NCBI RefSeq assembly: GCF_014205295.1
Contig: NZ_JACHNF010000001.1
Coordinates: 1,116,001 to 1,180,000 of the forward strand
Direction of reading: 5' to 3'
Source of the DNA: Kribbella solani
Lineage (GTDB): Bacteria; Actinomycetota; Actinomycetes; Propionibacteriales; Kribbellaceae
Length of the DNA: 64,000 nucleotides
Shown here: in pieces, positions 1-10,145 of the stretch
How the letters are laid out: every line of letters begins with the position of its first letter
Numbering within the stretch: position 1 is the first letter of the stretch
Notes under the pieces: generated by a model
What the model was told of the DNA's origin: nothing
What the model saw: only the letters and a program-made list of their open reading frames with translations
The model's database searches: none
Made by a program: the position numbers and the translations under genes

Positions 1-267
1 GGTGGCGTGTTCACCACGACGGAGCAGCGGCAGACGGACTCGCCGTACAACACGTACAAGTACAAGGGCCTGCCGCCGACGCCGATCAACTCGCCGACCC
101 GGGACGAGTTGCGCGCGGCGATCAACCCGGCGCAGGGTTCCTGGCTGTACTTCACGCTGGTCAACCTGGACACCGGCGAGACCGCGTTCGCGAGCTCGGC
201 CGCGGATCACCAGGCGAACGTGAAGAAGCTGCAGACCTGGTGCCAGGCGCACAAGGGCCGGTGTTAG
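1..267 (+). CDS. mltG: Endolytic transglycosylase MltG, C-terminal end (partial)
   Basis: The gene enters from the left edge; 88 codons and the stop are visible. The family-typical C-terminus is present: YNTYKYKGLPPTPI, then NSPTRDELRAAINPAQ and a YFTLVNLDTGET strand. MltG is a membrane-anchored lytic transglycosylase that cuts nascent peptidoglycan strands. The catalytic Glu lies upstream of the window and cannot be checked. The stop codon directly abuts the aroE start, so the two genes are probably co-transcribed, which is the usual mltG-aroE order in actinobacteria. Confidence 0.88.
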   Translation, partial: GGVFTTTEQRQTDSPYNTYKYKGLPPTPINSPTRDELRAAINPAQGSWLYFTLVNLDTGETAFASSAADHQANVKKLQTWCQAHKGRC

Positions 268-1092
268 GTGACGCGTTGTGCGGTGCTCGGTTCGCCGATC
301 GCGCATTCGTTGTCGCCGGCGATGCACCGGGCCGCGTACGCCGAGCTGGGGCTGGACTGGGCGTACGACGCGTACGAGGTGGACGAGAACGAGCTGCGCG
401 GTTTCGTCGCGTCGCTCGATGCGGACGTGCGCGGGCTTTCGCTGACGATGCCGTTGAAGCGGGTCGCGCTGGAGCTGGCTGACTCGGTCGATCCGGTGGC
501 GGAGCTGATCGGCGCGGCGAACACGATGCTGTTCGAGCCGGACGGTACGCGATCCGTACACAACACCGACGTACCCGGCTTGGTGAACGCGTTCGCCGAG
601 CGCGGGATCACCGCCGCGGAGAGCGCGGTCGTGCTCGGTGGCGGCGCGACGGCCGCGTCGACGCTGGCGGCGCTGCGGGGGATGCGGGTCACCGAGGTGA
701 CCGTCGTGGTGCGGGACCTGTCGAAAGCGGAGCGGCTACTCGATCTCGCCGCGGAGCTGGGACTCCGGACGTCGGTCGCGGACTTCTCCCAGGTCGAGCA
801 GATCGGCGGTTTCGACCTGTGCGTCTCGACCTTGCCCGGCGGCGCGGTGGATCCGTGGGCGGAGCATTTCGCCGCTGTCGCCCCGGTCGTGTTCGACGTC
901 GCGTACCACCCGTGGCCGACCAAGCTGGCGATCGCGGCGCATCGGATCGGTACAGAGCTGTTGAACGGACTTGACCTGCTCGTGCATCAGGCGACCCTCC
1001 AGGTGGAGATGATGACGGGTAGGTCGCCGGCTCCGCTGGCGGCCATGAGGGTGGCCGCGCGTGAGGAGTTGGGGGATCGTGAGTCTGCTTGA
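268..1092 (+). CDS. aroE: Shikimate dehydrogenase
   Basis: This enzyme makes shikimate from 3-dehydroshikimate with NADPH, step 4 of the shikimate pathway, in the cytoplasm. The 274-aa product has the family length. The N-terminal SPIAHSLSPAMH motif binds shikimate; LTMPLK carries the catalytic Lys and HNTDVPG the catalytic Asp. A dinucleotide-binding loop VLGGGATAAS lies near residue 117, and LLVHQATLQ is at the C-terminus. The GTG start immediately follows the mltG TAG, implying translational coupling. The 3' end overlaps the next gene by a few bases. aroC, aroK, aroB and aroQ lie within the next 13 kb. Confidence 0.95.
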   Translation: MTRCAVLGSPIAHSLSPAMHRAAYAELGLDWAYDAYEVDENELRGFVASLDADVRGLSLTMPLKRVALELADSVDPVAELIGAANTMLFEPDGTRSVHNTDVPGLVNAFAERGITAAESAVVLGGGATAASTLAALRGMRVTEVTVVVRDLSKAERLLDLAAELGLRTSVADFSQVEQIGGFDLCVSTLPGGAVDPWAEHFAAVAPVVFDVAYHPWPTKLAIAAHRIGTELLNGLDLLVHQATLQVEMMTGRSPAPLAAMRVAAREELGDRESA

Positions 1093-2608
1093 CCGCCGTA
1101 CCGTACTGAAGGCCGGGGGTGCCGCCGCCGCGGTGACACTGACCGGTTGCAACGCCGCGCCGGACGAAACCGGAGCGGGTACTACCAGTCCGCCGCGGTT
1201 GACGAACAGCATGACGTCCAGCTCCGGTAACTCCGTGAGCACTGTGACTTCGGCCAGTGAGTCCGCGCCGACGCTCACCGCCGCGCCGAACTGGAACTCC
1301 TTCGCCCGTTCGCTGAAGGGCCGCGTCTACTTGCCGGCATCGTCCGGGTACGCGGCCGCGCATCAACTGTTCAACCCCCGCTGGGACAGCGTCCACCCCG
1401 CCGCGGTGGTGAAAGCGGCGGACGTGGCCGACGTCCAGAAGGCGATCAATTTCGCCCGCGCCAACAAGCTGGTCCTGGTCCCGAAGAGCGGCGGCCATTC
1501 GTACGTCGGCGCGTCCACGATCGCGAACGGGATGCAGGTCGACGTCGGCGCGCTCCGCGGCCTGAGCTACTCGAACGGCATCCTCACCGTCGGCGCGGGC
1601 GCGCGGCTGTACGACGTACACGCGTTCCTGGACCGGTACGGCCGGTCGCTGCCGACGGGTACCTGCCCGACGGTCGGGGTCGCGGGCCTCACGCTCGGCG
1701 GCGGGATGGGCATCCACACGCGTACGTTCGGTCTGACCTGTGACCGGGTCGTGTCGATGGGCGTCTTCACCGCGGACGGCAGATCGCACAATGTCAGCGC
1801 GACCTCGGATCCGGAGCTGTTCTGGGCGTTGCGTGGTGGCGGTGGTGGCAATCTCGGCGTGGTCACCTCGTTCCGGTTCGCCACGATTCCGGCGACGAAG
1901 CTCGGCTTCTTCCGGTTGACCTGGCCGGAGGCGCAGGCCGCGGCCGTGGTTCGGGGCTGGCAGAAGTTCGCGCAGGCGGCGCCGACGACGGCGTGGGGCA
2001 ATCTGCATATCGATGCCAAGAGCAACGGTACGTTGTCGGTCCACGTCCTTGGTGTCTCGACCACCGGCAACGCGTCGGCCGCGGCCGCGCAGCTGGAGTC
2101 GTTCGTCGGGGCGAAGGCGTCGGCGCGGTCGATCACGGTGAAGTCGCACCTGGAAGCGGTGAAGTACCTCGGCGGCGGCACGACCAGTCCGCGGACCGGG
2201 TTCCTGGCCGGCTCCGACGTGCTCAAGGGTCCGATGGACGCGGCCACGATCACCGCGCTGCTCGGCGCGGTGAAGGCTGCGGCGCGGGCGAAGACACCGG
2301 CCTCGGCGATCCTCGACCCGCTCGGCGGGCAGGCCGCGAAACAACCCGCGGGCGGTTCGTCCTGGCCGTGGCGCGGTGCGCTCGGCGTCGTGCAGTGGTA
2401 CTCGTCCGCGCAGGGTACGGCCGGGCAGACGTTCATCGCGAACGGGCATCGCGCGGTTCGCGCGGCGTCCGCCGGCGCGTACGTGAACTATCTGGAAGCC
2501 GGTCGCGCGGTGGCGTCGTACTACGGCGCGAGCGCCGCGAAGCTCGCCGCCACGAAGAAGAAGTACGACCCCGCGAACTTCTTCCACACCCCGTACACGA
2601 TCCGCTAG
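1079..2608 (+). CDS. Tat-exported lipoprotein FAD-binding oxidoreductase (BBE-type)
   Basis: About 509 aa. The N-terminus has a twin-Arg DRRTVLK followed by a hydrophobic stretch and lipobox LTGC (Cys24), so the protein is probably exported folded and lipid-anchored. A PCMH/FAD_binding_4 domain follows. His140 in KSGGHSYVG and Cys196 in GTCPTVGVAGLTLGGG are the two residues used for bicovalent FAD attachment in this superfamily. The C-terminal YDPANFFHTP is the berberine-bridge signature. The family oxidises sugars or alcohol groups with O2; the substrate here is unknown. I prefer the GTG at 1079 (GAGGAG about 11 bases upstream, 14-nt overlap with aroE) to the GTG at 1061. Confidence 0.85.
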   Translation: MSLLDRRTVLKAGGAAAAVTLTGCNAAPDETGAGTTSPPRLTNSMTSSSGNSVSTVTSASESAPTLTAAPNWNSFARSLKGRVYLPASSGYAAAHQLFNPRWDSVHPAAVVKAADVADVQKAINFARANKLVLVPKSGGHSYVGASTIANGMQVDVGALRGLSYSNGILTVGAGARLYDVHAFLDRYGRSLPTGTCPTVGVAGLTLGGGMGIHTRTFGLTCDRVVSMGVFTADGRSHNVSATSDPELFWALRGGGGGNLGVVTSFRFATIPATKLGFFRLTWPEAQAAAVVRGWQKFAQAAPTTAWGNLHIDAKSNGTLSVHVLGVSTTGNASAAAAQLESFVGAKASARSITVKSHLEAVKYLGGGTTSPRTGFLAGSDVLKGPMDAATITALLGAVKAAARAKTPASAILDPLGGQAAKQPAGGSSWPWRGALGVVQWYSSAQGTAGQTFIANGHRAVRAASAGAYVNYLEAGRAVASYYGASAAKLAATKKKYDPANFFHTPYTIR

Positions 2609-2645
2609 CTGGTTATCCGGCCCGGATCGTCTAGGCTCCTGGGTC

Positions 2646-3350
2646 GTGCCGGCTAACGAGTTGCTCGCTGCGGGGATCGGGGTGGCCGGCTGCGGTCCCG
2701 CGGCGGCCGTGCTCGGGCCGTGGCTGTTGCGGCGGATTCCCGAGCCGGTGCTGGACGAAGGCGAGACGAAAGTCCCGTACGCGTCGCTGGCCGGGCGGCC
2801 CGGGGCGATCTGGTGTGGCGTACTGGCGGCCGTGTCGGGAGGGGTGCTCGGCTGGTTGCTCGGGCTCGACGCGGTGCTGCCGGTGTGGCTGCTGCTGGCG
2901 GTCGCGGGCGCGATCCTCGGATACATCGACGCGCGTACGCGCTTCCTGCCGTCGGCAATCATCTGGCCGACGTACCTGATGGTCATCGTCGGCCTGGTCG
3001 TGGTGGCGCTGGCGACGGGGGAGTGGGGTTCGTTGCGGCGCGCGGCGATCGCCGGCGTGATCGGGTTCGTGGTGTTCTACGTGCTGTGGTTCGCGTTTCC
3101 GCGCGGCGTCGGGTTCGGCGACGTACGCCTGTCGGGGGTACTCGGGCTGGCGCTCGGCTGGCTCGGCTGGGGTCAGTTCGCGTCCGGTCTGTACGGCGGG
3201 TTCTTCTTCGGCGCGGTCGTAGGCATCGTGCTGATCGTCACCCGGGTGATGACCCGCAAGCAGATGGTCCCGTTCGGGCCGTTCATGCTGGTCGGCGCGC
3301 TGGCCGGCGTATTCCTCGGGGCTCCGTTGGAGCGGTTGTACGCCGGATAG
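2646..3350 (+). CDS. Prepilin peptidase, A24 family
   Basis: A 234-aa polytopic membrane protein with about seven hydrophobic segments. The two aspartates of the aspartyl prepilin peptidase family are visible: YIDARTRFLP after the third or fourth segment, and the GxGD-type motif GVGFGDVRLSG about 60 residues later. Such enzymes cut type IV pilin-like (Flp/Tad or competence) leader peptides at the cytoplasmic face. No pilin or assembly gene is nearby, so the substrate must be elsewhere. There is no N-terminal cysteine methylase domain, as in short Tad-type members. The GTG at 2646 lies 37 nt after the previous gene. Confidence 0.82.
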   Translation: MPANELLAAGIGVAGCGPAAAVLGPWLLRRIPEPVLDEGETKVPYASLAGRPGAIWCGVLAAVSGGVLGWLLGLDAVLPVWLLLAVAGAILGYIDARTRFLPSAIIWPTYLMVIVGLVVVALATGEWGSLRRAAIAGVIGFVVFYVLWFAFPRGVGFGDVRLSGVLGLALGWLGWGQFASGLYGGFFFGAVVGIVLIVTRVMTRKQMVPFGPFMLVGALAGVFLGAPLERLYAG

Positions 3351-3440
3351 CTGATCCGCACACTCAGCCAGATGGTTGATGTGCGCCCACGGCCGATCTT
3401 CCTAGGGTCGAGGTATTCGAACTCTCGGGAGGGAATCTCA

Positions 3441-5045
3441 ATGCCAGTAAGTCGTCGTGGACTGTTGGCCGGAACCGCCGTCGCCGGCGCGGCACTCGCC
3501 GTACCAGGCACCGCTTCCGCCGCCTCGCCCAGCTCCGGCGCCCAGTTCGGTGACACGCTCAGCGACAAGATTCTGCCGAACGACGCGCGGTACCAGGACC
3601 TGGTCCTGCGCGGAACGAACCGCCGCTTCGTCGGCACCCCGCAGTACGCGCGGGTGATCCGCTCGACCGCGGACGCCGTCGCGGCCGTGCAGGACGCGGT
3701 ACGCAACGGGAAGCGGATCGCCGTCCGTGGTGGCGGGCACTGCTTCGAGGACTTCGTGGACAGCAGCGACATCGAGGTGCTGCTGGACATGTCGACGTTC
3801 GACGCGGTGACCTGGGACCAGCAGTACCGAGCGTTCTCGATCGGCGCGGGCGCGACGCTGGAAACCGTGTACAAGGACCTGTTCTACGGCTGGGGCCTGA
3901 CCGTGCCCGGCGGCGGCTGCCTCGGCGTCGGCGTCGGCGGTCACTTCAGCGGGGGTGGGTACGGGCCGCTGTCCCGCAAGTTCGGCTCGGTCGTCGACCA
4001 TCTGTACGGCGTGGAGATCGTGGTCGTGGACGCGCACGGCCGGGCGCGCTCGGTGGTGGCGACCCGTGACAACGCGTACCGCGACCTGTGGTGGGCGCAC
4101 ACCGGCGGCGGAGGCGGCAACTTCGGCGTCGTCACCCGGTACCTGATGCGGTCCGCCGGCGCGTCCGGCCGGGCGCCGGCCGAATCGTTGCCCAAGGCAC
4201 CGGCCGCGCTCCGGGCGACGGTGCTGGCGTACGACTGGAAGACCACCACCCAGGCCGGCTTCACCCGGATCCTGCGGAACTGGTTCGACTTCTTCGAGCA
4301 GCACAACACGGCCGACTCGCCGTACGCGACGCTGTACGCGCCGTTCATCCTCGCGCACACCACCGCCGGGGGTTTCCTGCTCTCGACCCAGCTCGACGCG
4401 AACGTGCCGAACTCGGCCGGCCTGATGGACACGTTCAACGCGGCGATGATGGCCGGCGTACCGGACCCGAAGCCGCGGCTGATCGACCAGGGCGTCGGGC
4501 CGTTCCTGAACCTGACGATGCAGCGATCGATCGCGGACACACCCAACGCGCAGCGCGGGAAGTACAAGGCGGGGTACCTGCGGAAGGGGTACTCGGACGC
4601 GCAGATCCAGGCGATCCATCGCGGACTGAACGACAGCAAGTACAAGGGCCCGGGCTCGTCACTGCTACTGGTGCCGTACGGCGGGAAGGTGAACACCGTC
4701 CCGTCGAACGCGACCGCCTCCGCGCAGCGGAACGTGATGGCGAAGATGGTGCTCGCGGCCGGGTGGGACGCCGCAGGCGAGGACAAGATGCATCTGGACT
4801 GGCTGCGCAAGATGTACGAGGAGATCTACAAGGACACCGGCGGCGCACCCGTACCGAACGCGGTGAATGCCGGGTCGTACATCAACTACCCGGACGCGGA
4901 TCTGGCGGACCCGGCGCACAACAAGTCGGGTGTCCCGTGGCACGACCTGTACTACTTGGGCAACTACCCGCGGCTTCAGCAGGTCAAGGCGAAGTGGGAT
5001 CCGCGGAACGTGTTCAAGCACAAGCTCTCGATCGAGCCGCGGTGA
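3441..5045 (+). CDS. Tat-secreted FAD-binding oxidoreductase (BBE-type)
   Basis: 534 aa. The start is the ATG at 3441, preceded by GGGAGGG; a longer reading frame from 3372 lacks a ribosome site. The N-terminus is a Tat signal (SRRGLLAG, hydrophobic run, ASA cleavage site), so the product should be periplasmic or extracellular. His100 in GGGHCFEDF and Cys160 in GGGCLGVGVGGHF are positioned for bicovalent flavin. The GGGGGNFGVVTRY motif is typical of FAD_binding_4, and WDPRNVFKH ends the BBE domain. It belongs to the same superfamily as the 1079 gene but is only distantly similar. Only one base separates its stop from the convergent gene. Confidence 0.85.
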   Translation: MPVSRRGLLAGTAVAGAALAVPGTASAASPSSGAQFGDTLSDKILPNDARYQDLVLRGTNRRFVGTPQYARVIRSTADAVAAVQDAVRNGKRIAVRGGGHCFEDFVDSSDIEVLLDMSTFDAVTWDQQYRAFSIGAGATLETVYKDLFYGWGLTVPGGGCLGVGVGGHFSGGGYGPLSRKFGSVVDHLYGVEIVVVDAHGRARSVVATRDNAYRDLWWAHTGGGGGNFGVVTRYLMRSAGASGRAPAESLPKAPAALRATVLAYDWKTTTQAGFTRILRNWFDFFEQHNTADSPYATLYAPFILAHTTAGGFLLSTQLDANVPNSAGLMDTFNAAMMAGVPDPKPRLIDQGVGPFLNLTMQRSIADTPNAQRGKYKAGYLRKGYSDAQIQAIHRGLNDSKYKGPGSSLLLVPYGGKVNTVPSNATASAQRNVMAKMVLAAGWDAAGEDKMHLDWLRKMYEEIYKDTGGAPVPNAVNAGSYINYPDADLADPAHNKSGVPWHDLYYLGNYPRLQQVKAKWDPRNVFKHKLSIEPR

Positions 5046-5046
5046 G

Positions 5047-6162
5047 TCACCAGCCTGGGTAGCGGGTGGTCCACTCGGTGTACGGGCCCCAGTCGCCGTG
5101 CAGGCGATCGCGCTGGGTGAACTCCAGCGCGAAGTCGTCGGCGAGCTGGAGGATGACCGGCCGGCCTTCGACGGTGAAGACGAGCTCCGCGGGGAGAGCC
5201 GTCTCACCGTGGAGCGTGCCGAGCAGGTTCCCGCAGATCGCGCCGGTCGAGTCGCTGTCGCCGGAGTGCGTGACTGCCAGCGCAACCGCGTCCAGGAACT
5301 GGCCGGGTTCCGGGTACGCGAGGGCGGCGTAGACCGCGATCGCGAGCGCCTCTTCGGCGATCCATCCGCCGCCGAGGCGCTCGACGGTGACCGGGTTGGC
5401 GGGCGCGGTCGCGGCCAGGTGCCGGGCGAACGTGAGCGCGGCGCTGGTCTCGTCGTGGCCGTCGTGCTGGACGAGGACACTGATGGCTCGGGTCAGTGCC
5501 TCGTCCAGGCCGGCGCCGGCGCACAGCTCGTGGATGATCACGGCGAGGGTGCCGGCGGCGAGCTTGCCGGTCGGGTGGCCGTGCGTGTACCCGGCAGCGT
5601 CCGCGGCTGCGTCGAACACCCACTCGGTCGGGTAGACGGCCGGGAGCAGGCCGAACGGGGCGACCCGCATGACGCCGCCGCAGCCTTTCGAGTCGTTCAC
5701 TGCCGCCGCGCCGAACTGCGGAATCCGGTCGCCGCCTTTGCGGGCCTCGGTCAGTGCGTTCAAGCAGGTGTTGCCCGGGGCGCGGCGCGCGTACAGCCAC
5801 TGCTCGCGCTGCAGCCAACCGTCCCGTTCGCCGCTCGGTCCGGGCAGAGTCTGGGTGTCGAGCCACCGGTCGTACGCGTGCTGGACGACCGCGACCGTGA
5901 AGCCGAGCCCACGGTCGGTGCGGACGCCGGCCCGGATCAATCCCTCGGCCGTGAAGAGCGTCATTTGGGTGTCGTCGGTGATCGTCCCCGGCGGCCGGCC
6001 GGGGCCACCGTCCACGAAGGTCCGGACCAGCTCAGGATGCTTCGCCAGGATCGACCGGCTGTCCTCGAACTCGACCGGCCCACCGAGCGCGTCGCCGATC
6101 GCCCCACCCAGCAGACACCCGCGCACCCGCGCCCGCCACGCCTCTGCCTCAGCCCGCTGCAT
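5047..6162 (-). CDS. ADP-ribosylglycohydrolase family protein
   Basis: A 371-aa, all-helical ARH/DraG-type protein. Metal-binding motifs are in order: the N-terminal GCLLGGAIGDALGGPVEF, GTITDDTQMTLFTAEGL (first acidic cluster), GCGGVMRVAPFG, and C-terminal HSGDSDSTGAICGNLLG (second acidic cluster). The family removes ADP-ribose from modified Arg or other residues, or from small molecules, using two Mg ions. No ART-type transferase is visible nearby, so the substrate is unknown. It is convergent with the preceding oxidoreductase, with 1 nt between the stops. Confidence 0.9.
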   Translation of the reverse strand: MQRAEAEAWRARVRGCLLGGAIGDALGGPVEFEDSRSILAKHPELVRTFVDGGPGRPPGTITDDTQMTLFTAEGLIRAGVRTDRGLGFTVAVVQHAYDRWLDTQTLPGPSGERDGWLQREQWLYARRAPGNTCLNALTEARKGGDRIPQFGAAAVNDSKGCGGVMRVAPFGLLPAVYPTEWVFDAAADAAGYTHGHPTGKLAAGTLAVIIHELCAGAGLDEALTRAISVLVQHDGHDETSAALTFARHLAATAPANPVTVERLGGGWIAEEALAIAVYAALAYPEPGQFLDAVALAVTHSGDSDSTGAICGNLLGTLHGETALPAELVFTVEGRPVILQLADDFALEFTQRDRLHGDWGPYTEWTTRYPGW

Positions 6163-6242
6163 GCCAGGACCCTATCGGGGGTAGCGCTGGCACCACCCCC
6201 AAGACGGGTCTCAGAGCCAGTTCGCGCGGCGCCTTCGGCTTC

Positions 6243-6248
6243 TACTGT
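6243..6248 (+). promoter_or_regulatory. Candidate -10 (TACTGT) of the small secreted protein gene
   Basis: TACTGT fits the TANNNT pattern, with TTCGCG 16 nt upstream as a possible -35. It would give a leader of about 30 nt ending in the GAAGGAG site of the small gene at 6287. This is a weak prediction by eye. Confidence 0.35.
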
Positions 6249-6286
6249 CGTTGTACAAGGCAACCGAACCGAAGAAGGAGCGCACG

Positions 6287-6487
6287 ATGACCCCCGCTTT
6301 CCGTCGTATCGCCGGGCGCCTGGCCGTGGCGGCAGTCGCCACTACCGCCCTCACCGGTGCCGCGATCGCCGGTGGTCAGGCAGCCAACGCCAGCACCACC
6401 TGCGCCGACTCCCCGATCATCAAGACCCTCGACATGGTCCTCTCCGTCCGCACCGGCCCCACCCCGGACAGCCGCACCTGCCGCTGA
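6287..6487 (+). CDS. Small secreted protein with two cysteines
   Basis: A 66-aa protein. The ATG at 6287 follows GAAGGAG at 6274-6280. Residues 1 to about 36 form a signal peptide: MTPAFRR, a hydrophobic Ala-rich core, and AxA-type cleavage at AANA-S. The mature part is only about 30 aa, TTCADSPIIKTLDM to the terminal SRTC-R. Its two Cys residues could form a single disulfide. No family is recognised. It lies between the ADP-ribosylglycohydrolase and the toxin-antitoxin pair but has its own candidate promoter. Confidence 0.6.
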   Translation: MTPAFRRIAGRLAVAAVATTALTGAAIAGGQAANASTTCADSPIIKTLDMVLSVRTGPTPDSRTCR

Positions 6488-6489
6488 AT

Positions 6490-6518
6490 TTGCCTTTCTG
6501 TCCAGTCTGTCTAGACTG
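6490..6518 (+). promoter_or_regulatory. Promoter and overlapping operator of the toxin-antitoxin operon
   Basis: TTGCCT (6490-6495) and TAGACT (6512-6517) are separated by 16 nt, giving a plausible promoter. The -10 lies within an inverted repeat, CAGTC-TGTCTA-GACTG (6503-6518). Phd/YefM antitoxins repress their own operons by binding palindromes over the promoter, so this is the likely autoregulatory operator. Confidence 0.55.
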
Positions 6519-6538
6519 TTTCCGACGAGGAGATGGTG

Positions 6539-6802
6539 ATGACGGTTACGGCTGGACAGTGGCAGCTGCAAGAAGCGAAGCAGCATTTCAGCGAGCTGAT
6601 CCGGGCTGTCCGCACCGACGGTCCGCAGTTCGTCACGAAGCACGGGCAGCAGGTCGCTGTCGTGCTGGACATCGTGGACTACCGGCGGATGACAGGAGCG
6701 GACGTGGTGGACTTCAAGAGTTTCCTGGGCTCGGTGCCGGATCTGAGCGAGCTCGACCTCGAGCGCTCGACGGCACCCGCGCGGACGGTCGAGTTCGAGT
6801 GA
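6539..6802 (+). CDS. Type II antitoxin, Phd/YefM family
   Basis: An 87-aa protein. The N-terminal part WQLQEAKQHFSELIRAV...GPQFVTKHGQQVAVVLDIVDYRRM is the Phd/YefM DNA-binding fold. The acidic C-terminal tail (DLSELDLERS) is the part expected to wrap the toxin. Two in-frame starts exist, 6533 and 6539. The GAGGAG site abuts 6533 but sits 6 nt from 6539, so the latter is preferred. The stop overlaps the toxin start by 4 nt (GTGA). Confidence 0.85.
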   Translation: MTVTAGQWQLQEAKQHFSELIRAVRTDGPQFVTKHGQQVAVVLDIVDYRRMTGADVVDFKSFLGSVPDLSELDLERSTAPARTVEFE

Positions 6803-7209
6803 GTTATCTGCTCGACACCAACGTCATCTCGGAGTTCCGCCGGAAAACGCCGAACGCGGGTGCGAGCGGCTGGCTGGACACGGTTCGGTCCGGGCAGTTG
6901 TTCCTCAGCGTGCTGGTCGTCGGCGAGCTCAGGCAGGGCGTCGAGCGGCTGGCTCGGCGCGACCCGGCGCGGGCCGCGGCCATCGAGGACTGGTGCCAAC
7001 GGCTGGTGAAGGGGTACTCCGACCGCATCGTCCCGATCAGCCAGGAGATCGCCGATACCTGGGGCCGGCTGAACGCCGCGAATCCGCTGCCGGTGGTCGA
7101 CGGGCTGATGGCGGCGACCGCGCTCGTACACGACTGGACCCTGGTCACCCGGAACACGGCCGACGTCGAGCGCTCGGGCGCCCGGGTGCTGAATCCGTTC
7201 GCGGCCTGA
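6799..7209 (+). CDS. Type II toxin, PIN-domain ribonuclease (VapC-like)
   Basis: 136 aa from the GTG at 6799, coupled to the antitoxin by a GTGA overlap. The acidic PIN active site is intact: Asp6 in LLDTNVIS, Glu43 in VGELRQG, Asp101 in VVDGLMAA, and Asp122 after TRNTA. PIN toxins are Mg-dependent endoribonucleases, often acting on tRNA or rRNA, and are held inactive by the partner antitoxin. The module sits alone between aroE and aroC and looks like an insertion in the aro cluster. Target and activity are unknown. Confidence 0.88.
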   Translation: MSYLLDTNVISEFRRKTPNAGASGWLDTVRSGQLFLSVLVVGELRQGVERLARRDPARAAAIEDWCQRLVKGYSDRIVPISQEIADTWGRLNAANPLPVVDGLMAATALVHDWTLVTRNTADVERSGARVLNPFAA

Positions 7210-7275
7210 GCAGCGCCGAGGAGTGCCGGTGAGACCGCTGTCCGGGTGATGGGTTCGGCGTGAAAGGATTGGGGC

Positions 7276-8471
7276 ATGCTGCGTTGGCTCACGGCCGGCG
7301 AGTCGCACGGACGGGCGCTCGTCGCTGTACTTGAAGGTCTTCCCGCCGGAGTAGAGGTCACGACTGATGACGTGGCCGACGCTCTTGCCCGTCGGCGGCT
7401 CGGTTACGGCCGGGGTGCCCGGATGAAGTTCGAGCGGGACGAGGTGACCTTCGTCGGCGGCTTCCGGCACGGACTGTCGCTCGGTAGCCCGTGCGCGATC
7501 CAGGTCGGTAACACCGAGTGGCCGAAGTGGGAGCAGGTGATGAGCGCCGACCCGGTCGACGCCGACACCCTCGCCGGCCTGGCCCGGAACGCGCCGCTGA
7601 CCCGCCCGCGGCCTGGCCACGCCGACCTGGCCGGCATGCAGAAGTACGGGTTCGACGAAGCCCGCCCGGTGCTCGAGCGGGCCAGTGCCCGCGAGACCGC
7701 GGCCCGGGTCGCGCTCGGCGAGGTCGCGGCCCGCTTCCTCCGCCAGGCGTACGGCGTGACGATCGTCAGCCATGTGGTCGAGCTCGGCACGGTGAAGGCG
7801 CCGTACGGCGTGATCCCGGCGTACGCGGATGTCGCGAAGCTGGACGCCGACCCGGTGCGCTGCCTGGACCCGGACGCGAGCAAGCAGATGGTCGCCGAGA
7901 TCGACGTCGCGCAGAAGGCCGGCGACACGCTCGGCGGCGTGGTCGAGGTGGTCGTCGACGGCCTCCCGCCGGGCCTCGGCAGCTACGTGCACTGGGACCG
8001 CCGGCTGGACTCCAAGCTGGCCGGCGCGCTGATGGGCATCCAGGCGATCAAGGGTGTCGAGGTCGGCGACGGCTTCGACCTGGCCCGGACGCCGGGTTCG
8101 CAGGCGCATGACGAGATCGTCGCCGAGGGTGGTGCGGTCCGCCGGACCAGCGGACGCTCCGGTGGCACCGAGGGCGGCATGAGTACCGGCGAGACGCTCC
8201 GGGTCCGGGCCGCGATGAAGCCGATCGCGACCGTGCCGCGAGCGCTCCGGACCATCGACACCGCCACCGGCGAGGCCGCCGCCGCGCACCACCAGCGGTC
8301 GGACGTCTGCGCCGTGCCGGCCGCCGGGATCGTCGCCGAGGCGATGGTCGCGCTGGTGCTGGCCGAGGTCGCGCTGGAGAAGTTCGGCGGCGACTCGGTC
8401 AAGGAGACTGCGCGGAACCACCAGACGTACCTGGCGAACCTGCCGGCCACGATCACCCCGCGGGAGTGGGA

Positions 8472-8475
<4 letters not shown>
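7276..8475 (+). CDS. aroC: Chorismate synthase
   Basis: This enzyme converts 5-enolpyruvylshikimate 3-phosphate to chorismate using reduced FMN, the last step of the shikimate pathway. The product has 399 aa, full length. Family signatures are present: N-terminal [36 protein letters not shown], the central [14 protein letters not shown], and the C-terminal [15 protein letters not shown]. The ATG start follows an AAAGGA site. It is first in aroC-aroK-aroB, whose genes overlap by 4 nt each. Confidence 0.97.
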
Positions 8476-10063
<1,588 letters not shown>

Positions 10064-10145
10064 TCGGTCACATCGCGGGCACGGGGTTGTAGTTCCGGGT
10101 ACAGGCGTCAAGGATGCTTGGATCGCCTCGGAAAGGGCTTTCCAT

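Noticed and set aside
689-2986. 765-aa minus-strand frame over aroE and the first oxidoreductase
   Set aside because: Shadow of two well-supported plus-strand genes.
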